Assembly (NCBI RefSeq): GCF_002210105.1
Contig: NZ_AQQU01000001.1
Span: 718,501 to 782,500 of the forward strand
Direction: 5' to 3'
From: Oceanicola sp. 22II-s10i
Lineage (GTDB): Bacteria > Pseudomonadota > Alphaproteobacteria > Rhodobacterales > Rhodobacteraceae
DNA length: 64,000 bases
The position numbers were made by a program, and so were the translations under genes. Of the stretch, positions 1-9,375 are shown in pieces (the stretch's first letter is position 1; every line of letters starts with the position of its first letter). Below the pieces are notes generated by a model. It saw only the letters and a program-made list of their open reading frames with translations, was not told the DNA's origin and made no database searches.

Positions 1-401
1 GGCGGCGGCGGCAGGGCCTCACCCTTGGCCAGCAGCGCGTTGGTGATGTCGGTGGCGTCGGCAGGCTTGGACAGATAGTCGGTCGCCCCGATCTTGACCG
101 CAGCGACAGCCGTGGCGATGGCCCCGTAACCGGTCAGCACCACGATCCGCGCATCTGGCCGCTTTTCCCGGATCGCCTCGACCACATCGAGCCCGTTGCC
201 GTCCTCCAGCCGCAGGTCGCAGACCGCGTAGGCAGGCGGGCGGACATTCGCGATGGCCTTGCCACCGGCAACGCTGTCGGCGGTCTCGACCTCGAACCCG
301 CGTTTTTCCATCGCCTTGGCCAGACGGCGCAGAAAGGGTTCGTCATCATCGACAAGCAGCAACGTCCGGTCGTCGCCGAGTTCAGCCATGTCCTGCATCA
401 T
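1..401 (-). CDS. regA: RegA/PrrA/ActR redox response regulator (partial)
   Basis: This is the N-terminal 133 residues of the global redox response regulator that RegB phosphorylates. The receiver domain is complete: an acidic pocket in LLLVDDDEPF, the phospho-acceptor Asp in YAVCDLRLEDG and the conserved Lys in LSKPAD. The last visible residues read EALPPPP, the start of the four-proline linker that in RegA precedes the DNA-binding helix-turn-helix. That helix lies beyond the window edge. The gene runs the same way as senC and diverges from regB, as in Rhodobacter. The start could be at 401, 398 or 389, all in frame; the upstream one is used here. Identity is very likely. Confidence 0.93.
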   Translation of the reverse strand, partial: MMQDMAELGDDRTLLLVDDDEPFLRRLAKAMEKRGFEVETADSVAGGKAIANVRPPAYAVCDLRLEDGNGLDVVEAIREKRPDARIVVLTGYGAIATAVAAVKIGATDYLSKPADATDITNALLAKGEALPPP

Positions 402-486
402 GCGCCCCTTTTCCCCGATACGCTGCACCCCCACGGTCGGACGTTTTTACATGCCGCGCAATGCTGCGTCAAACTTTCGCAGGTCA

Positions 487-1110
487 CTATCGCGCGTCCA
501 GAAAACATTGAACGCGATCAGCCATGTCCTCGGCGGTGGTTTCGCGGCGGAAGAACTCAAGGAAACCGTCCTCGGGGGTGGTGAGATAGGTGAAGGTCGA
601 GTGATCCATCAGGTAATAGTCGGGATCGCCCCCGGCGGCCTTGGCGCCGAAGGCGCGGTAGGCCGACTTGGCCTCGTTGACCTGATCCTCGGTCCCCGTC
701 AGGCCGACCATACGCGGGTGAAGGTAGTCGGTGAAATCCTTCAGCTGCTCGGGCGTGTCGCGCGCCGGGTCGATGGTGATGAACACCGGCTTGACCATGC
801 TCCCGCGCTCTTCGAGCAGGGTGATCGCCTGGGCATTCCGCGCGGTGTCCATCGGGCAGACGTCGGGGCAGTAGGTGTAACCGAAGTAGATCAGAGCGGG
901 CTGATCCAGCACGTCCTTGTCCGTCACGGTCTGCCCGTCCTCGTCCACCAGCGTGAATGGTCCGCCGATCGTGGCGGCGCCACCGGCAACCGAGGAGGCA
1001 CGGCACTGGGCGAACTTGTCATCACCGGAGCGACCGAGTGTGAAGACATAGATCCCGGCAAGAAACAGCGCCATCACGGTTCCCGCCAGAATGGCAATCG
1101 TTCGGGTCAT
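487..1110 (-). CDS. senC: SCO1/SenC family copper protein
   Basis: A 207-residue Sco-type thioredoxin-fold protein that supplies copper to cytochrome c oxidase and is linked to redox signalling through RegB. An N-terminal membrane anchor (about residues 5-25) would place the rest in the periplasm. The copper ligands are visible: CPDVC (Cys81, Cys85) and the conserved His170 in YLMDHS. The frame stays open far upstream, but that part is antisense to regB; the Met at 1110 starts directly before the membrane segment and gives the usual family length. It lies 85 bp upstream of regA on the same strand and is divergent from regB, so it is probably co-transcribed with regA. Confidence 0.93.
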   Translation of the reverse strand: MTRTIAILAGTVMALFLAGIYVFTLGRSGDDKFAQCRASSVAGGAATIGGPFTLVDEDGQTVTDKDVLDQPALIYFGYTYCPDVCPMDTARNAQAITLLEERGSMVKPVFITIDPARDTPEQLKDFTDYLHPRMVGLTGTEDQVNEAKSAYRAFGAKAAGGDPDYYLMDHSTFTYLTTPEDGFLEFFRRETTAEDMADRVQCFLDAR

Positions 1111-1212
1111 GGTCACAACCTCCAGTCGCGCCGCCCCGGCGGCATTGCCTGCGGCACGGGGCACATCTAACCTCTGATCCGGGCGATGCAACGGGTCAAA
1201 GGCGCGCGGCAG

Positions 1213-2610
1213 ATGAACGATACGGACCTCGGACTTCTCAAGGGACAGCAGCGCGGCAACTGGATCCGGCTGCGCACGACGATCCTGCTCAGATGGGGCG
1301 CGATCGCCGGTCAGCTGTCGGCGCTGTTCGTCGCCTACCAGGTGTTCGGGCTGAAACTGGAATACGGACTGTGCCTGCTGGTGGTCGGCACTTCGGTCCT
1401 GAGCAACCTCGTATGGATGCTGGCCTTCCCCGAAAGCAAGCGCCTGACTGAGGGCGAAAACCAGATGATGGTGCTGTTCGACCTCGTCCAGCTTGCATTG
1501 CTGCTCTACCTGACCGGCGGGCTGCACAATCCGTTCTCGATCCTGATCGTCGGGCCCGTGACGGTCTCCGCCGCCGCGCTGACGGCCCGGTCGACCCTGT
1601 TCACGGCCATCGCGGCGATCATCGCCGTCACGGTGCTGGCGCGGTTCCACCTGCCGCTAACCACGGCAACCGGGGACGAGCTGGAGGTGGCCGACCTCTT
1701 CGTCTTCGGCAACTGGCTGGCCATCGTGATCGCCGTCATCTTCCTCGGCGTCTACTCGCGCTGGATCGCGTCCGAGATGCACAACATGTCCGACGCCCTG
1801 CAGGCGACCCAGATGGCACTGGCGCGCGAACAGAAGCTGACCGATCTCGGCGGCGTCGTCGCCGCGGCGGCGCATGAACTGGGCACCCCGCTGGCGACGA
1901 TCAAGCTGGCCTCGTCCGAGCTGTTCGAGGAACTGGAGGACCGGCCCGACCTGCGCGAGGATGCCGGCCTGATCCGGGAACAGGCCGACCGCTGCCGCGA
2001 CATCCTGCGATCGATGGGACGGGCCGGCAAGGACGACCTGCAGATGCGGCAGGCCCCCCTGACCGCCGTCGTCGAAGAGGCGGCGGAACCGCATCGCGAC
2101 CGGGGCAAGATCATTCATTTCGAAGAGGCGCCGATCGCAGGGCACGATGGCCCGCAACCGCTGATCCTGCGTCAGCCCGAGGTGATCCACGGGCTGCGCA
2201 ACCTGGTCCAGAACGCGGTGGATTTCGCCCGCGGGAATGTCTGGGTGGAATGCCAGTGGGGCACCGACACGGTGTCGGTCCGCATCATGGACGACGGGCG
2301 GGGATATTCGCCGCAGGTCATCGGCCGGATCGGCGATCCCTTCGTGCGGCGCCGCCGGACGCCGGTCGATACACGCCAGAGGCCGGAATACGAAGGCATG
2401 GGTCTGGGGCTGTTTATCGCCAAGACGCTGCTGGAACGGTCGGGTGCCGAGCTGAGCTTTGCGAACGGGCCGGACAGATACCCCGGCGACATCGCCTTTG
2501 CCGCCCGCACCGGCGCGGTGATCGAAGTGGTCTGGCCGCGGTCCAAGATCGAGGCCCGGCCGGGTATCAACGCCCCCGCCTTCGGAAAGAACCAGCCGAT
2601 CACGGCCTGA
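1213..2610 (+). CDS. regB: RegB/PrrB redox sensor histidine kinase
   Basis: A 465-residue membrane histidine kinase that reports electron-transport state and phosphorylates RegA. The N-terminal half holds about six hydrophobic segments. The quinone-binding heptapeptide GGLHNPF lies at about 102-108. The H-box is HELGTPLATI (His221), and the redox-active cysteine follows in DRCRDIL (Cys261). The C-terminal ATPase domain has the N box (LVQNAVDFA), G1 box (DDGRGYS) and G2 box (GMGLGLFIAK). The frame is open from 1186, but the Met at 1213 begins the region that resembles RegB. The divergent senC start lies about 100 bp upstream, so the promoters must sit in 1111-1212. Confidence 0.95.
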   Translation: MNDTDLGLLKGQQRGNWIRLRTTILLRWGAIAGQLSALFVAYQVFGLKLEYGLCLLVVGTSVLSNLVWMLAFPESKRLTEGENQMMVLFDLVQLALLLYLTGGLHNPFSILIVGPVTVSAAALTARSTLFTAIAAIIAVTVLARFHLPLTTATGDELEVADLFVFGNWLAIVIAVIFLGVYSRWIASEMHNMSDALQATQMALAREQKLTDLGGVVAAAAHELGTPLATIKLASSELFEELEDRPDLREDAGLIREQADRCRDILRSMGRAGKDDLQMRQAPLTAVVEEAAEPHRDRGKIIHFEEAPIAGHDGPQPLILRQPEVIHGLRNLVQNAVDFARGNVWVECQWGTDTVSVRIMDDGRGYSPQVIGRIGDPFVRRRRTPVDTRQRPEYEGMGLGLFIAKTLLERSGAELSFANGPDRYPGDIAFAARTGAVIEVVWPRSKIEARPGINAPAFGKNQPITA

Positions 2611-2690
2611 CGCCAACTCGCATCACGTTTACACTTTGTTTACTCTTTTGGGTCCAGATCCCGTGAATGCTGGTTGCGGGAAAGAGCTTC

Positions 2691-4250
2691 ATGGACCTGT
2701 TCAATTACGACATTGCCGCCCTCGGGTCGGTATGTTTCGTGGCGGCGGCTGCGGCGCTCGGAATTGCCGCTGTCCTCACACGGCCCCTAGGTCAGCCCGG
2801 ATCCGCCGTTTCCGATTCCGGCGGTGCGGCACCGGGGGAACTCTCGCTGCTTGTCCGCCACGGCCAGATCACCGATGCCTCGCCCGAGGCGCGGCAGGTG
2901 ATCGGCTGCCGGGACAGGGATCTTGGCGATTGGGACCGCATCCGGAGCGCGCTGGCACACCGGTTCAGCGACTGCCCTGTCACCGCACCCCGCGCGGGCA
3001 CGCTGAGGATCTCCGCCGACGGCGCGGACGATCCGGGCGTGATGGAAATAACGGCCACGGATGACGCGGTCCGCCTCCGGGTGATGGAGGCGGCAATTCC
3101 CAGTGCAGGTCACTTGCACCTGATGCACAGCGCGCTGGCCCGCCTGCGCCAGTTCGAAGCCGTGTTCGAGCGGGCCCCCTTTCCGATCTGGGTCAACGAG
3201 ACAGACCGTGATGCAATCCTGACGAACGCCGCCTTTCGCGCGCTCGGTCTGGAAACTGGACTCGGCCCGGCCCGGTTGCTGGACAGCGGCCTGCCCCCGC
3301 CCGGTACCGATGTCGCCAGGACAACCCGTGTCGAGGTCGCCAATCCTTCGGGGACGACGTCTGGCGCACGGTGGTTCGACGTGACCGTCACCAAGTTGGA
3401 AGGGGCGCAACTGAATTATGCGATCGACATGACACCGGTGGTGAAGGCAGAGATCGCCCAGCGCGAATTCGTGCAGACCCTGACCAAGACATTCGCCCTG
3501 CTGAACATGGGGCTGGCGATCTTTGACCAGACCCGGCGCCTGACGCTGTTCAACCCGGCGCTGATCGAACTGACCGCCATGGCGCCCGAGTTTCTGTCCG
3601 GGCGCCCGGATCTCGCGTCGTTCTTCGACGCGCTGCGCGAACGTCAGGTGATGCCGGAGCCCAAGAACTACATCGGCTGGCGTGAGGCGATCGGAGATGT
3701 CGCCGCCCGCGCCGCCGATGGCCGCTTCGAGGAAACCTGGAGCCTGCCGACCGGTCAGACCTATCGCGTAACCGGGCGACCCTATCCCAACGGGGCGATC
3801 GCCTTTCTGTTCGAGGACATCACATCGGAAATCGAGATGTCGCGGCGGTTCAACCAGCATATCCAGCTGGCCCAGTCCGTGCTGGATTCGCTGGACGAGG
3901 CGGTCGTCGTGTTTTCACGACAGGGCCGGGTTCTGACCGCAAACGACGCCTACCTGAGCCTGTGGGATATCGGGAGCGGGGGCGGGCTGACCGATGTGAC
4001 GGTGCATGAGGCGACACGCCAGTGGGAGGCCGTCGCCGGACCGGACCGCACATGGGGTGAACTGCGGGACTACGCGGTGGCTCTCGGTCCGCGCTGCGAA
4101 TGGACCAGCGACGTGAGGTTCCGGGACGGCCGCGTCATGGCCTGCCGTTTCACGCCGCTGGCGGACGGTGCCACGCTGGCGGGGTTCCGGCAGCTCACCG
4201 CGCCCGTCAGCCGCAGTGTGGTTTCCGACGCAACGGCAAGCGCCGGATGA
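2691..4250 (+). CDS. PAS-domain protein, membrane anchored
   Basis: A 519-residue protein starting with a single hydrophobic segment (about residues 10-30), followed by at least three PAS-like stretches. Two are clear: one starting near LTKTFALLNMGLAIFD and one near VLDSLDEAVVVFSRQG. No histidine kinase, GGDEF, EAL or other output domain can be seen, so it is a sensor-like protein of unknown output. The Met at 2691 is preferred over 2667 because a GGAAAG ribosome site lies 8-10 bp before it. It lies between regB and tsaE on the same strand, a placement I know from other Rhodobacteraceae. The exact function is not known. Confidence 0.75.
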   Translation: MDLFNYDIAALGSVCFVAAAAALGIAAVLTRPLGQPGSAVSDSGGAAPGELSLLVRHGQITDASPEARQVIGCRDRDLGDWDRIRSALAHRFSDCPVTAPRAGTLRISADGADDPGVMEITATDDAVRLRVMEAAIPSAGHLHLMHSALARLRQFEAVFERAPFPIWVNETDRDAILTNAAFRALGLETGLGPARLLDSGLPPPGTDVARTTRVEVANPSGTTSGARWFDVTVTKLEGAQLNYAIDMTPVVKAEIAQREFVQTLTKTFALLNMGLAIFDQTRRLTLFNPALIELTAMAPEFLSGRPDLASFFDALRERQVMPEPKNYIGWREAIGDVAARAADGRFEETWSLPTGQTYRVTGRPYPNGAIAFLFEDITSEIEMSRRFNQHIQLAQSVLDSLDEAVVVFSRQGRVLTANDAYLSLWDIGSGGGLTDVTVHEATRQWEAVAGPDRTWGELRDYAVALGPRCEWTSDVRFRDGRVMACRFTPLADGATLAGFRQLTAPVSRSVVSDATASAG

Positions 4251-4295
4251 ACCTGCGCCCCTTGTCGGACAACGGCCGACGCGCCATCCTGAGGC

Positions 4296-4769
4296 ATGGG
4301 GAACACCACCTGCCAGATCGACCTGCCCACCCCCGATGCGACCACCGCGCTGGCCCGTCGCATCGGCGCGCTTCTGCGGCCCGGCGATGTCCTGTTGCTG
4401 GAGGGCGGCATCGGTGCGGGCAAGACCCATTTCGCCCGCGCCCTGATCCAGTCTCTGCTCCAAGAGCCCGAGGACGTACCCTCGCCCACCTTCACGCTGG
4501 TGCAGATCTATGACAGCCCGCACGGCGAAATCTGGCACGCAGATCTCTACCGGCTGGGACATCCCGACGAGGTCGCCGAACTGGGCCTGACCGAAGCGTT
4601 CGAAACGGCCATCTGCCTTGTCGAATGGCCTGACCGGCTGGGCGAACTGATGCCGGACAGCGCGCTTTTCCTCGGCTTTGCCCTTGCCGGTGACTCCGCC
4701 CGCACGCTAACCATCACCGGTGATCCGGCGCGCTGGCGCCATGTTCTTGACGAGGCCGCACTTGTTTGA
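4296..4769 (+). CDS. tsaE: TsaE, tRNA t6A biosynthesis ATPase
   Basis: A 157-residue ATPase that works with TsaB and TsaD to make threonylcarbamoyl-adenosine at position 37 of ANN-decoding tRNAs. The Walker A loop is GGIGAGKT (residues 37-44). It is followed by the family motifs SPTFTLVQ and HADLYRL, and by the CLVEWPDRL segment. Length is typical. The end overlaps the next reading frame (amgK) by 29 bp, which suggests translational coupling. The tsaE-amgK-murU order is common in alphaproteobacteria. Confidence 0.93.
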   Translation: MGNTTCQIDLPTPDATTALARRIGALLRPGDVLLLEGGIGAGKTHFARALIQSLLQEPEDVPSPTFTLVQIYDSPHGEIWHADLYRLGHPDEVAELGLTEAFETAICLVEWPDRLGELMPDSALFLGFALAGDSARTLTITGDPARWRHVLDEAALV

Positions 4770-5796
4770 CCGAACCGAAGCCTGCACACGTTTCCTGGCC
4801 GACACCGGCTATGCTGCCGGCCACCGTGCGCCGGTGTCGGGCGATGCGTCAAACCGCAGGTATGAACGGATCAATACCGGCACCGGCAGCGTGATCCTTA
4901 TGGACGCCCCCGCCGAGAAGGGCGAGGACGTGCGCCCTTTCATCCGCATCGCGCGGCACCTCAGGGCCATCGGCCTGTCCGCTCCGGAAATTCTGTCCGA
5001 GGATCCTGAGGACGGGTTCCTGATCCTCGAGGACCTGGGCGACGACCTCTATGCGCGGCTCCTCAAACCGCTTGAGGGGGCCGACCTGCGGGCGCAGGAA
5101 AACAGGCTCTATTCCGCCGCAACCGATGTGCTTGTCGCCCTGCATCGTGCGCCCTATCCGGCCGATCTGCCGCGCTATGCCGATGTGATGCCGAACCTCG
5201 CCGCTTTGCCGTTCGACTGGTATCTGCCGGCCCTCGGCATGTCCGCCCCGGACGCACGGTCCGCACTGGTCGGCACCATGGCCGATGCCCTGGCCGGGAT
5301 CGCCCGCGCGATGCCCGAGGTCATGATCCTGCGCGATTACCATGCCGAGAACCTGCTCTGGCTGCCGGATCGCGACGGACCTGCCCGTGTCGGACTGCTC
5401 GATTTCCAAGACGCGATGGTCGGCCATCCTGCCTATGACCTCGTCTCGATGCTGCAGGACGCGCGGCGCGAGGTCCTGCCGGAAACCGAAACCGCGATGA
5501 TCGCCCGCTACTGCGATGCGACCGGGGCAGAGCCCGAGGCGTTCACCCGCGCCTATCGGCTGCTCGGCCTGCAGCGCAACATGCGGATCCTCGGTGTCTT
5601 TGCCCGGCTCTGCCTGCGCGATGGCAAACCGCATTACGTCGACCTGATCCCGCGCGTCTGGGGCCATCTTCAGCGCGATCTGGACGATCCGTCGCTGGCT
5701 GCCTTCGCCGCGATCCTCCGCCCTGCCCTGCCGGAGCCCACGCCGGACCGGCTCAAGACGCTCAAGGACCTATGCGGAACACGCCGGACAGCCTGA
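4741..5796 (+). CDS. amgK: AmgK-type cell-wall amino sugar kinase
   Basis: A 351-residue aminoglycoside phosphotransferase-fold kinase. In the AmgK/MurU pathway it phosphorylates the anomeric hydroxyl of recycled MurNAc (and GlcNAc). The catalytic motif reads DYHAEN (Asp199, His201, Asn204) and the metal-binding motif DFQDA (Asp221). Early motifs GDASNRRY and EDLGDD fit the fold. The frame opens with a GTG at 4720; the ATG at 4741 is chosen as better placed, but no clear ribosome site decides it. MurU follows with a 25 bp overlap. That pairing is what supports the MurNAc kinase role over a true antibiotic kinase. Confidence 0.88.
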   Translation: MFLTRPHLFDRTEACTRFLADTGYAAGHRAPVSGDASNRRYERINTGTGSVILMDAPAEKGEDVRPFIRIARHLRAIGLSAPEILSEDPEDGFLILEDLGDDLYARLLKPLEGADLRAQENRLYSAATDVLVALHRAPYPADLPRYADVMPNLAALPFDWYLPALGMSAPDARSALVGTMADALAGIARAMPEVMILRDYHAENLLWLPDRDGPARVGLLDFQDAMVGHPAYDLVSMLQDARREVLPETETAMIARYCDATGAEPEAFTRAYRLLGLQRNMRILGVFARLCLRDGKPHYVDLIPRVWGHLQRDLDDPSLAAFAAILRPALPEPTPDRLKTLKDLCGTRRTA

Positions 5797-6464
5797 TGAT
5801 CTTCGCCGCCGGGTTTGGCACCCGGATGGGCGCGCTGACGGCGGACCGGCCCAAGCCGCTGGTCGAAGTCGGCGGCCAGACGCTGCTGGACCGGGCGCTC
5901 GGCCTTGCGCGGGACGAGGGGCTGGGGCGGATCGTGGTGAACACGCACTACCGAGGCGACCAGATCGCGCGGCATCTGCAGGGGTCAGGGGTGGCGATCT
6001 CCGACGAAGCGGATGCGATCCTCGAAACCGGCGGCGGATTGAGGCAGGCGCTGCCCCTGCTCGGCGCCGATACGGTGATGACGCTGAACCCCGACGTCGT
6101 CTGGCACGGGCCGAACCCGCTGAGCATGCTGCGCGCCGCATGGGATCCGGTTCGGATGGATGCGCTGCTGCTCTGCGTCGATCCGAAAGCGGCGGTCGGG
6201 CGCCTCGGGGCAGGCGACTTCGATCCGGACGCCGAGGGCCGTCTGACACGCGGCGGTCAGGTCATCTATGGTGGTGCGCAGGTGATCGCGACGGACGATC
6301 TGTCCGCGATCCCCGATCCCGCGTTTTCGCTGAACCGGGTCTGGGACCTGATGATCGCGCGGGGTCGTCTGTTCGGTCTGACATATCCCGGCCAGTGGTG
6401 CGACGTGGGCCGGCCCGAGGGGATCGGGATGGCCGAGGGGATGCTCGGGGCGGACCATGTTTGA
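5772..6464 (+). CDS. murU: MurU-type MurNAc-1-phosphate uridylyltransferase
   Basis: A 230-residue sugar-nucleotide transferase that would turn MurNAc-1-phosphate into UDP-MurNAc, so recycled wall sugar bypasses the MurA-dependent route. The nucleotide-binding signature is FAAGFGTRMG (residues 11-20), followed by DRPKPLVEV. The acidic residue pair for metal binding lies in TLNPDVVW. The first Met (5772) is kept because related proteins have a similar short lead before the signature; it overlaps amgK by 25 bp. It overlaps addB by 8 bp. A different sugar-phosphate nucleotidyltransferase is possible from sequence alone, but the amgK neighbour makes MurU the best reading. Confidence 0.88.
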   Translation: MRNTPDSLMIFAAGFGTRMGALTADRPKPLVEVGGQTLLDRALGLARDEGLGRIVVNTHYRGDQIARHLQGSGVAISDEADAILETGGGLRQALPLLGADTVMTLNPDVVWHGPNPLSMLRAAWDPVRMDALLLCVDPKAAVGRLGAGDFDPDAEGRLTRGGQVIYGGAQVIATDDLSAIPDPAFSLNRVWDLMIARGRLFGLTYPGQWCDVGRPEGIGMAEGMLGADHV

Positions 6465-9375
6465 TCCGCTGCCGCATCCCCGCGTCTACGGGATGCCGCC
6501 CGGCGCCGATTTCCCCGCCGCCCTGGTCGAACACCTGAGCCGCAGCTACGCCGACCGGCCGCCGCAGGACCTGGCCCGTGTCCGCCTGATCGTGAACACG
6601 CGCCGGATGGCGCGCCGGATCCGCGACCTGTTCGACCGTGGCCCCGCCCTGCTCTTGCCGCGGATCGAACTGGTCACCGATCTGGGCATTTCCGCCGTCT
6701 CCGCGGACCTGCCCCCGGCGACACCGCCCCTGCGCCGCCGTCTTGAACTGGTAGAGCTGATCGCCGCCCTTCTCGACGCGCAACCCGACCTCGCCCCGCG
6801 CGCGGCGCTGTTCGATCTGGCAGACAGCCTCGCCCGCATTCTGGGCGAGATGGATGACGAAGGTGTCCCGCCCGAGGCGCTGGAGCAGCTCGACGTCACC
6901 GACCTGTCCGGCCATTGGGCGCGGGCGCTCCGGTTCCTCACCATCGCGCGCGGGTTTCAGGACGGGAGCGGCGCGCTTGGCCCCGAGGCGCGGCAGCGGC
7001 TGCTGGCGGAGACGACGGCGGCGGACTGGGCCGCGCATCCGCCCGCCGATCCGGTGATCCTGGCCGGGTCGACCGGATCACGGGGGTCGACCTTTCTGCT
7101 GATGCAGGCGATTGCCCGACTGCCGCAGGGCGCCGTGGTGCTGCCCGGGTTCGACTTCGACATGCCCGAGGCGGTCTGGGCTACGCTGACCGATCCGCTG
7201 TCCAGCGAGGACCATCCCCAGTACCGTTTCGCCCGGATCATGACCTCGCTCGGACTCGGTCCGGAACAGGTCGCGCTATGGCCCTCCGATACCCCGGCGC
7301 CGGAGCGGAACCGGGTTCTTTCGCTGGCGCTGCGCCCCGCCCCCGTCACCGACCAGTGGATGCACGAAGGTCCGGATCTGGACGGAATAGAGACGGGTAT
7401 GAACGGCGTCACCCTGCTCGAAGCGCCGTCACCCCGTGCCGAAGCGCTGGCCATCGCGATGCGCCTGCGGCAGGCGGCGGAAGAAGGCGTCACCGCCGCG
7501 CTCATCACGCCGGACCGGATGCTGACACGCCAGGTGGCCGCCGCGCTCGACCGATGGGACATCGTGCCGGACGACTCCGCCGGTCAGCCACTGCATCTTT
7601 CGCCGCCGGGCCGCTTCCTGCGTCATGTCGGCGGCCTGTTCTCGCGCAGGCTGACCGCCGAGGCGCTGCTGACCCTGCTCAAGCATCCGCTGACCCACAC
7701 CGGCACCGACCGGGGCCCGCACCTGTTGCTGACCCGCGCGCTGGAACTGGACCTGCGGCGCGGCGGGCCTCCGTTCCCGGATGCCGCCTATCTGCGCACC
7801 TTCTCGGCGGGGCGGAAGGACGCGATCGCGAGCGATTGGGTCGACTGGCTGATCCGCGAGGTTCTGGACCGCGTTGTCGCCGCACCTATGCCGCTCGCCG
7901 ATCTGCTCGACGCGCATATCGGACTGGCCGAGCGGATCGCGCAGGGACATACCGGCGAAGGCTCCGGCAACCTGTGGACCGGACCCGCAGGACGCAGCGC
8001 CCGCGATACCGTCGCCGGGCTGGAGCGGGAGGCCGGGCACGGCGGACCGCTGAACGCGATGGACTATGACGCGCTGTTTTCCACGGTCCTGACCGGGGCC
8101 GAGGTGCGCGAACGGGATACGGGCCATGCCAATGTCCTGATCTGGGGCACGCTCGAAGCGCGGGTGCAGGGGGCCGATCTGGTGATCCTCGGTGGCCTGA
8201 ACGAAGGGTCGTGGCCGGAGCTTCCCCCGCCCGATCCGTGGATGAACCGCGAGATGCGGCACAAGGCGGGGCTGTTGCTGCCGGACCGAAAGATCGGCCT
8301 CTCGGCGCATGATTTCCAGCAGGCGGCCGCCGCCCGCGAGGTCTGGCTGACCCGTGCCGTCCGTTCGCAGGACGCCGAGACCGTGCCGTCGCGCTGGATC
8401 AGCCGGCTGACCAACCTGCTGGCCGGACTGCCGGGCGAGGGTCAGGCGGCGCTGGCCGGGATGAAGTCGCGCGGTGCCGCGTGGATCGCCCGCGCGCAGG
8501 CGTTGGAAACCGTGGCGCGGATCGACCCGGCGCCGCGCCCCGCGCCCTGCCCGCCCCCCGGCGCGCGGCCGACCGAGATGTCGGTGACCGAGATCGAGCG
8601 TCTGATCCGCGATCCCTACGCCGTCTATGCCCGCCGGGTCCTGCGACTGCGGAAACTCGACCCGCTGATGCGGATGCCCGACGCCCTGTTGCGCGGCACC
8701 GTGCTGCACAAGGTGCTGGAGATATTCATCCGCGATCATGGCCGCGATCTCCGGGCCGACAGCTTGCTGGCCACGGCGAGGGAGGTTCTGGACACGCTGG
8801 TGCCATGGGCCGAGGCGCGGTTCCTCTGGCATGCACGGCTGGCGCGGGTCGCCACGCCGTTCCTTGCGGACGAGGCGGTGCGGCAGGGCATCGCCCGGCC
8901 CGTCGCTTTCGAGAGGGATGGCACGGCGCAGATTCCCAGCCTCGGGTTTACGCTCAGGGGCAAGGCCGACCGCATCGACATCGACGGGTCCGGCAATGCC
9001 TATCTCTACGACTACAAGACCGGGCGGCTGAAATCCGAGGCCGAGCAGATCCAGTTCGACCGTCAGCTTCTACTCTCCGCCGCGATGGTGGAACGCGGGG
9101 CGTTCGAGGGGATCATGCCCAAGCGGGTGGCGGGCGCGGTCTATATCGGCCTTGGCTCCAAGCCGGGCGAGATGCCGGCGCCGCTGGACGCGGTGCCGCC
9201 GGGCAAGGCCTGGGAGGATCTGACCGAACTGATCCGGCTCTATCACGGGGAAACTCAGGGGTTCACGGCGCGGCGCGCGATGTTCAACACCTCGGATGTC
9301 AGCGACTATGACCAGCTGGCGCGCTTTGGCGAATGGGACGTCACGACGCCACCGGACCGGAGGGCGCTGACATGA
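6457..9375 (+). CDS. addB: AddB, double-strand break repair subunit
   Basis: A 972-residue subunit of the alphaproteobacterial AddAB helicase-nuclease, which processes broken DNA ends for recombination. The C-terminal RecB-type nuclease domain is recognisable: GTVLHKVLEIFI near residue 750, then GKADRID and YLYDYKTG with the catalytic Asp and Lys. The N-terminal part is a degenerate helicase region; alphaproteobacterial AddB is poorly conserved there. It overlaps murU by 8 bp and addA by 4 bp (ATGA), so the two subunits are translationally coupled. Confidence 0.92.
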   Translation: MFDPLPHPRVYGMPPGADFPAALVEHLSRSYADRPPQDLARVRLIVNTRRMARRIRDLFDRGPALLLPRIELVTDLGISAVSADLPPATPPLRRRLELVELIAALLDAQPDLAPRAALFDLADSLARILGEMDDEGVPPEALEQLDVTDLSGHWARALRFLTIARGFQDGSGALGPEARQRLLAETTAADWAAHPPADPVILAGSTGSRGSTFLLMQAIARLPQGAVVLPGFDFDMPEAVWATLTDPLSSEDHPQYRFARIMTSLGLGPEQVALWPSDTPAPERNRVLSLALRPAPVTDQWMHEGPDLDGIETGMNGVTLLEAPSPRAEALAIAMRLRQAAEEGVTAALITPDRMLTRQVAAALDRWDIVPDDSAGQPLHLSPPGRFLRHVGGLFSRRLTAEALLTLLKHPLTHTGTDRGPHLLLTRALELDLRRGGPPFPDAAYLRTFSAGRKDAIASDWVDWLIREVLDRVVAAPMPLADLLDAHIGLAERIAQGHTGEGSGNLWTGPAGRSARDTVAGLEREAGHGGPLNAMDYDALFSTVLTGAEVRERDTGHANVLIWGTLEARVQGADLVILGGLNEGSWPELPPPDPWMNREMRHKAGLLLPDRKIGLSAHDFQQAAAAREVWLTRAVRSQDAETVPSRWISRLTNLLAGLPGEGQAALAGMKSRGAAWIARAQALETVARIDPAPRPAPCPPPGARPTEMSVTEIERLIRDPYAVYARRVLRLRKLDPLMRMPDALLRGTVLHKVLEIFIRDHGRDLRADSLLATAREVLDTLVPWAEARFLWHARLARVATPFLADEAVRQGIARPVAFERDGTAQIPSLGFTLRGKADRIDIDGSGNAYLYDYKTGRLKSEAEQIQFDRQLLLSAAMVERGAFEGIMPKRVAGAVYIGLGSKPGEMPAPLDAVPPGKAWEDLTELIRLYHGETQGFTARRAMFNTSDVSDYDQLARFGEWDVTTPPDRRALT

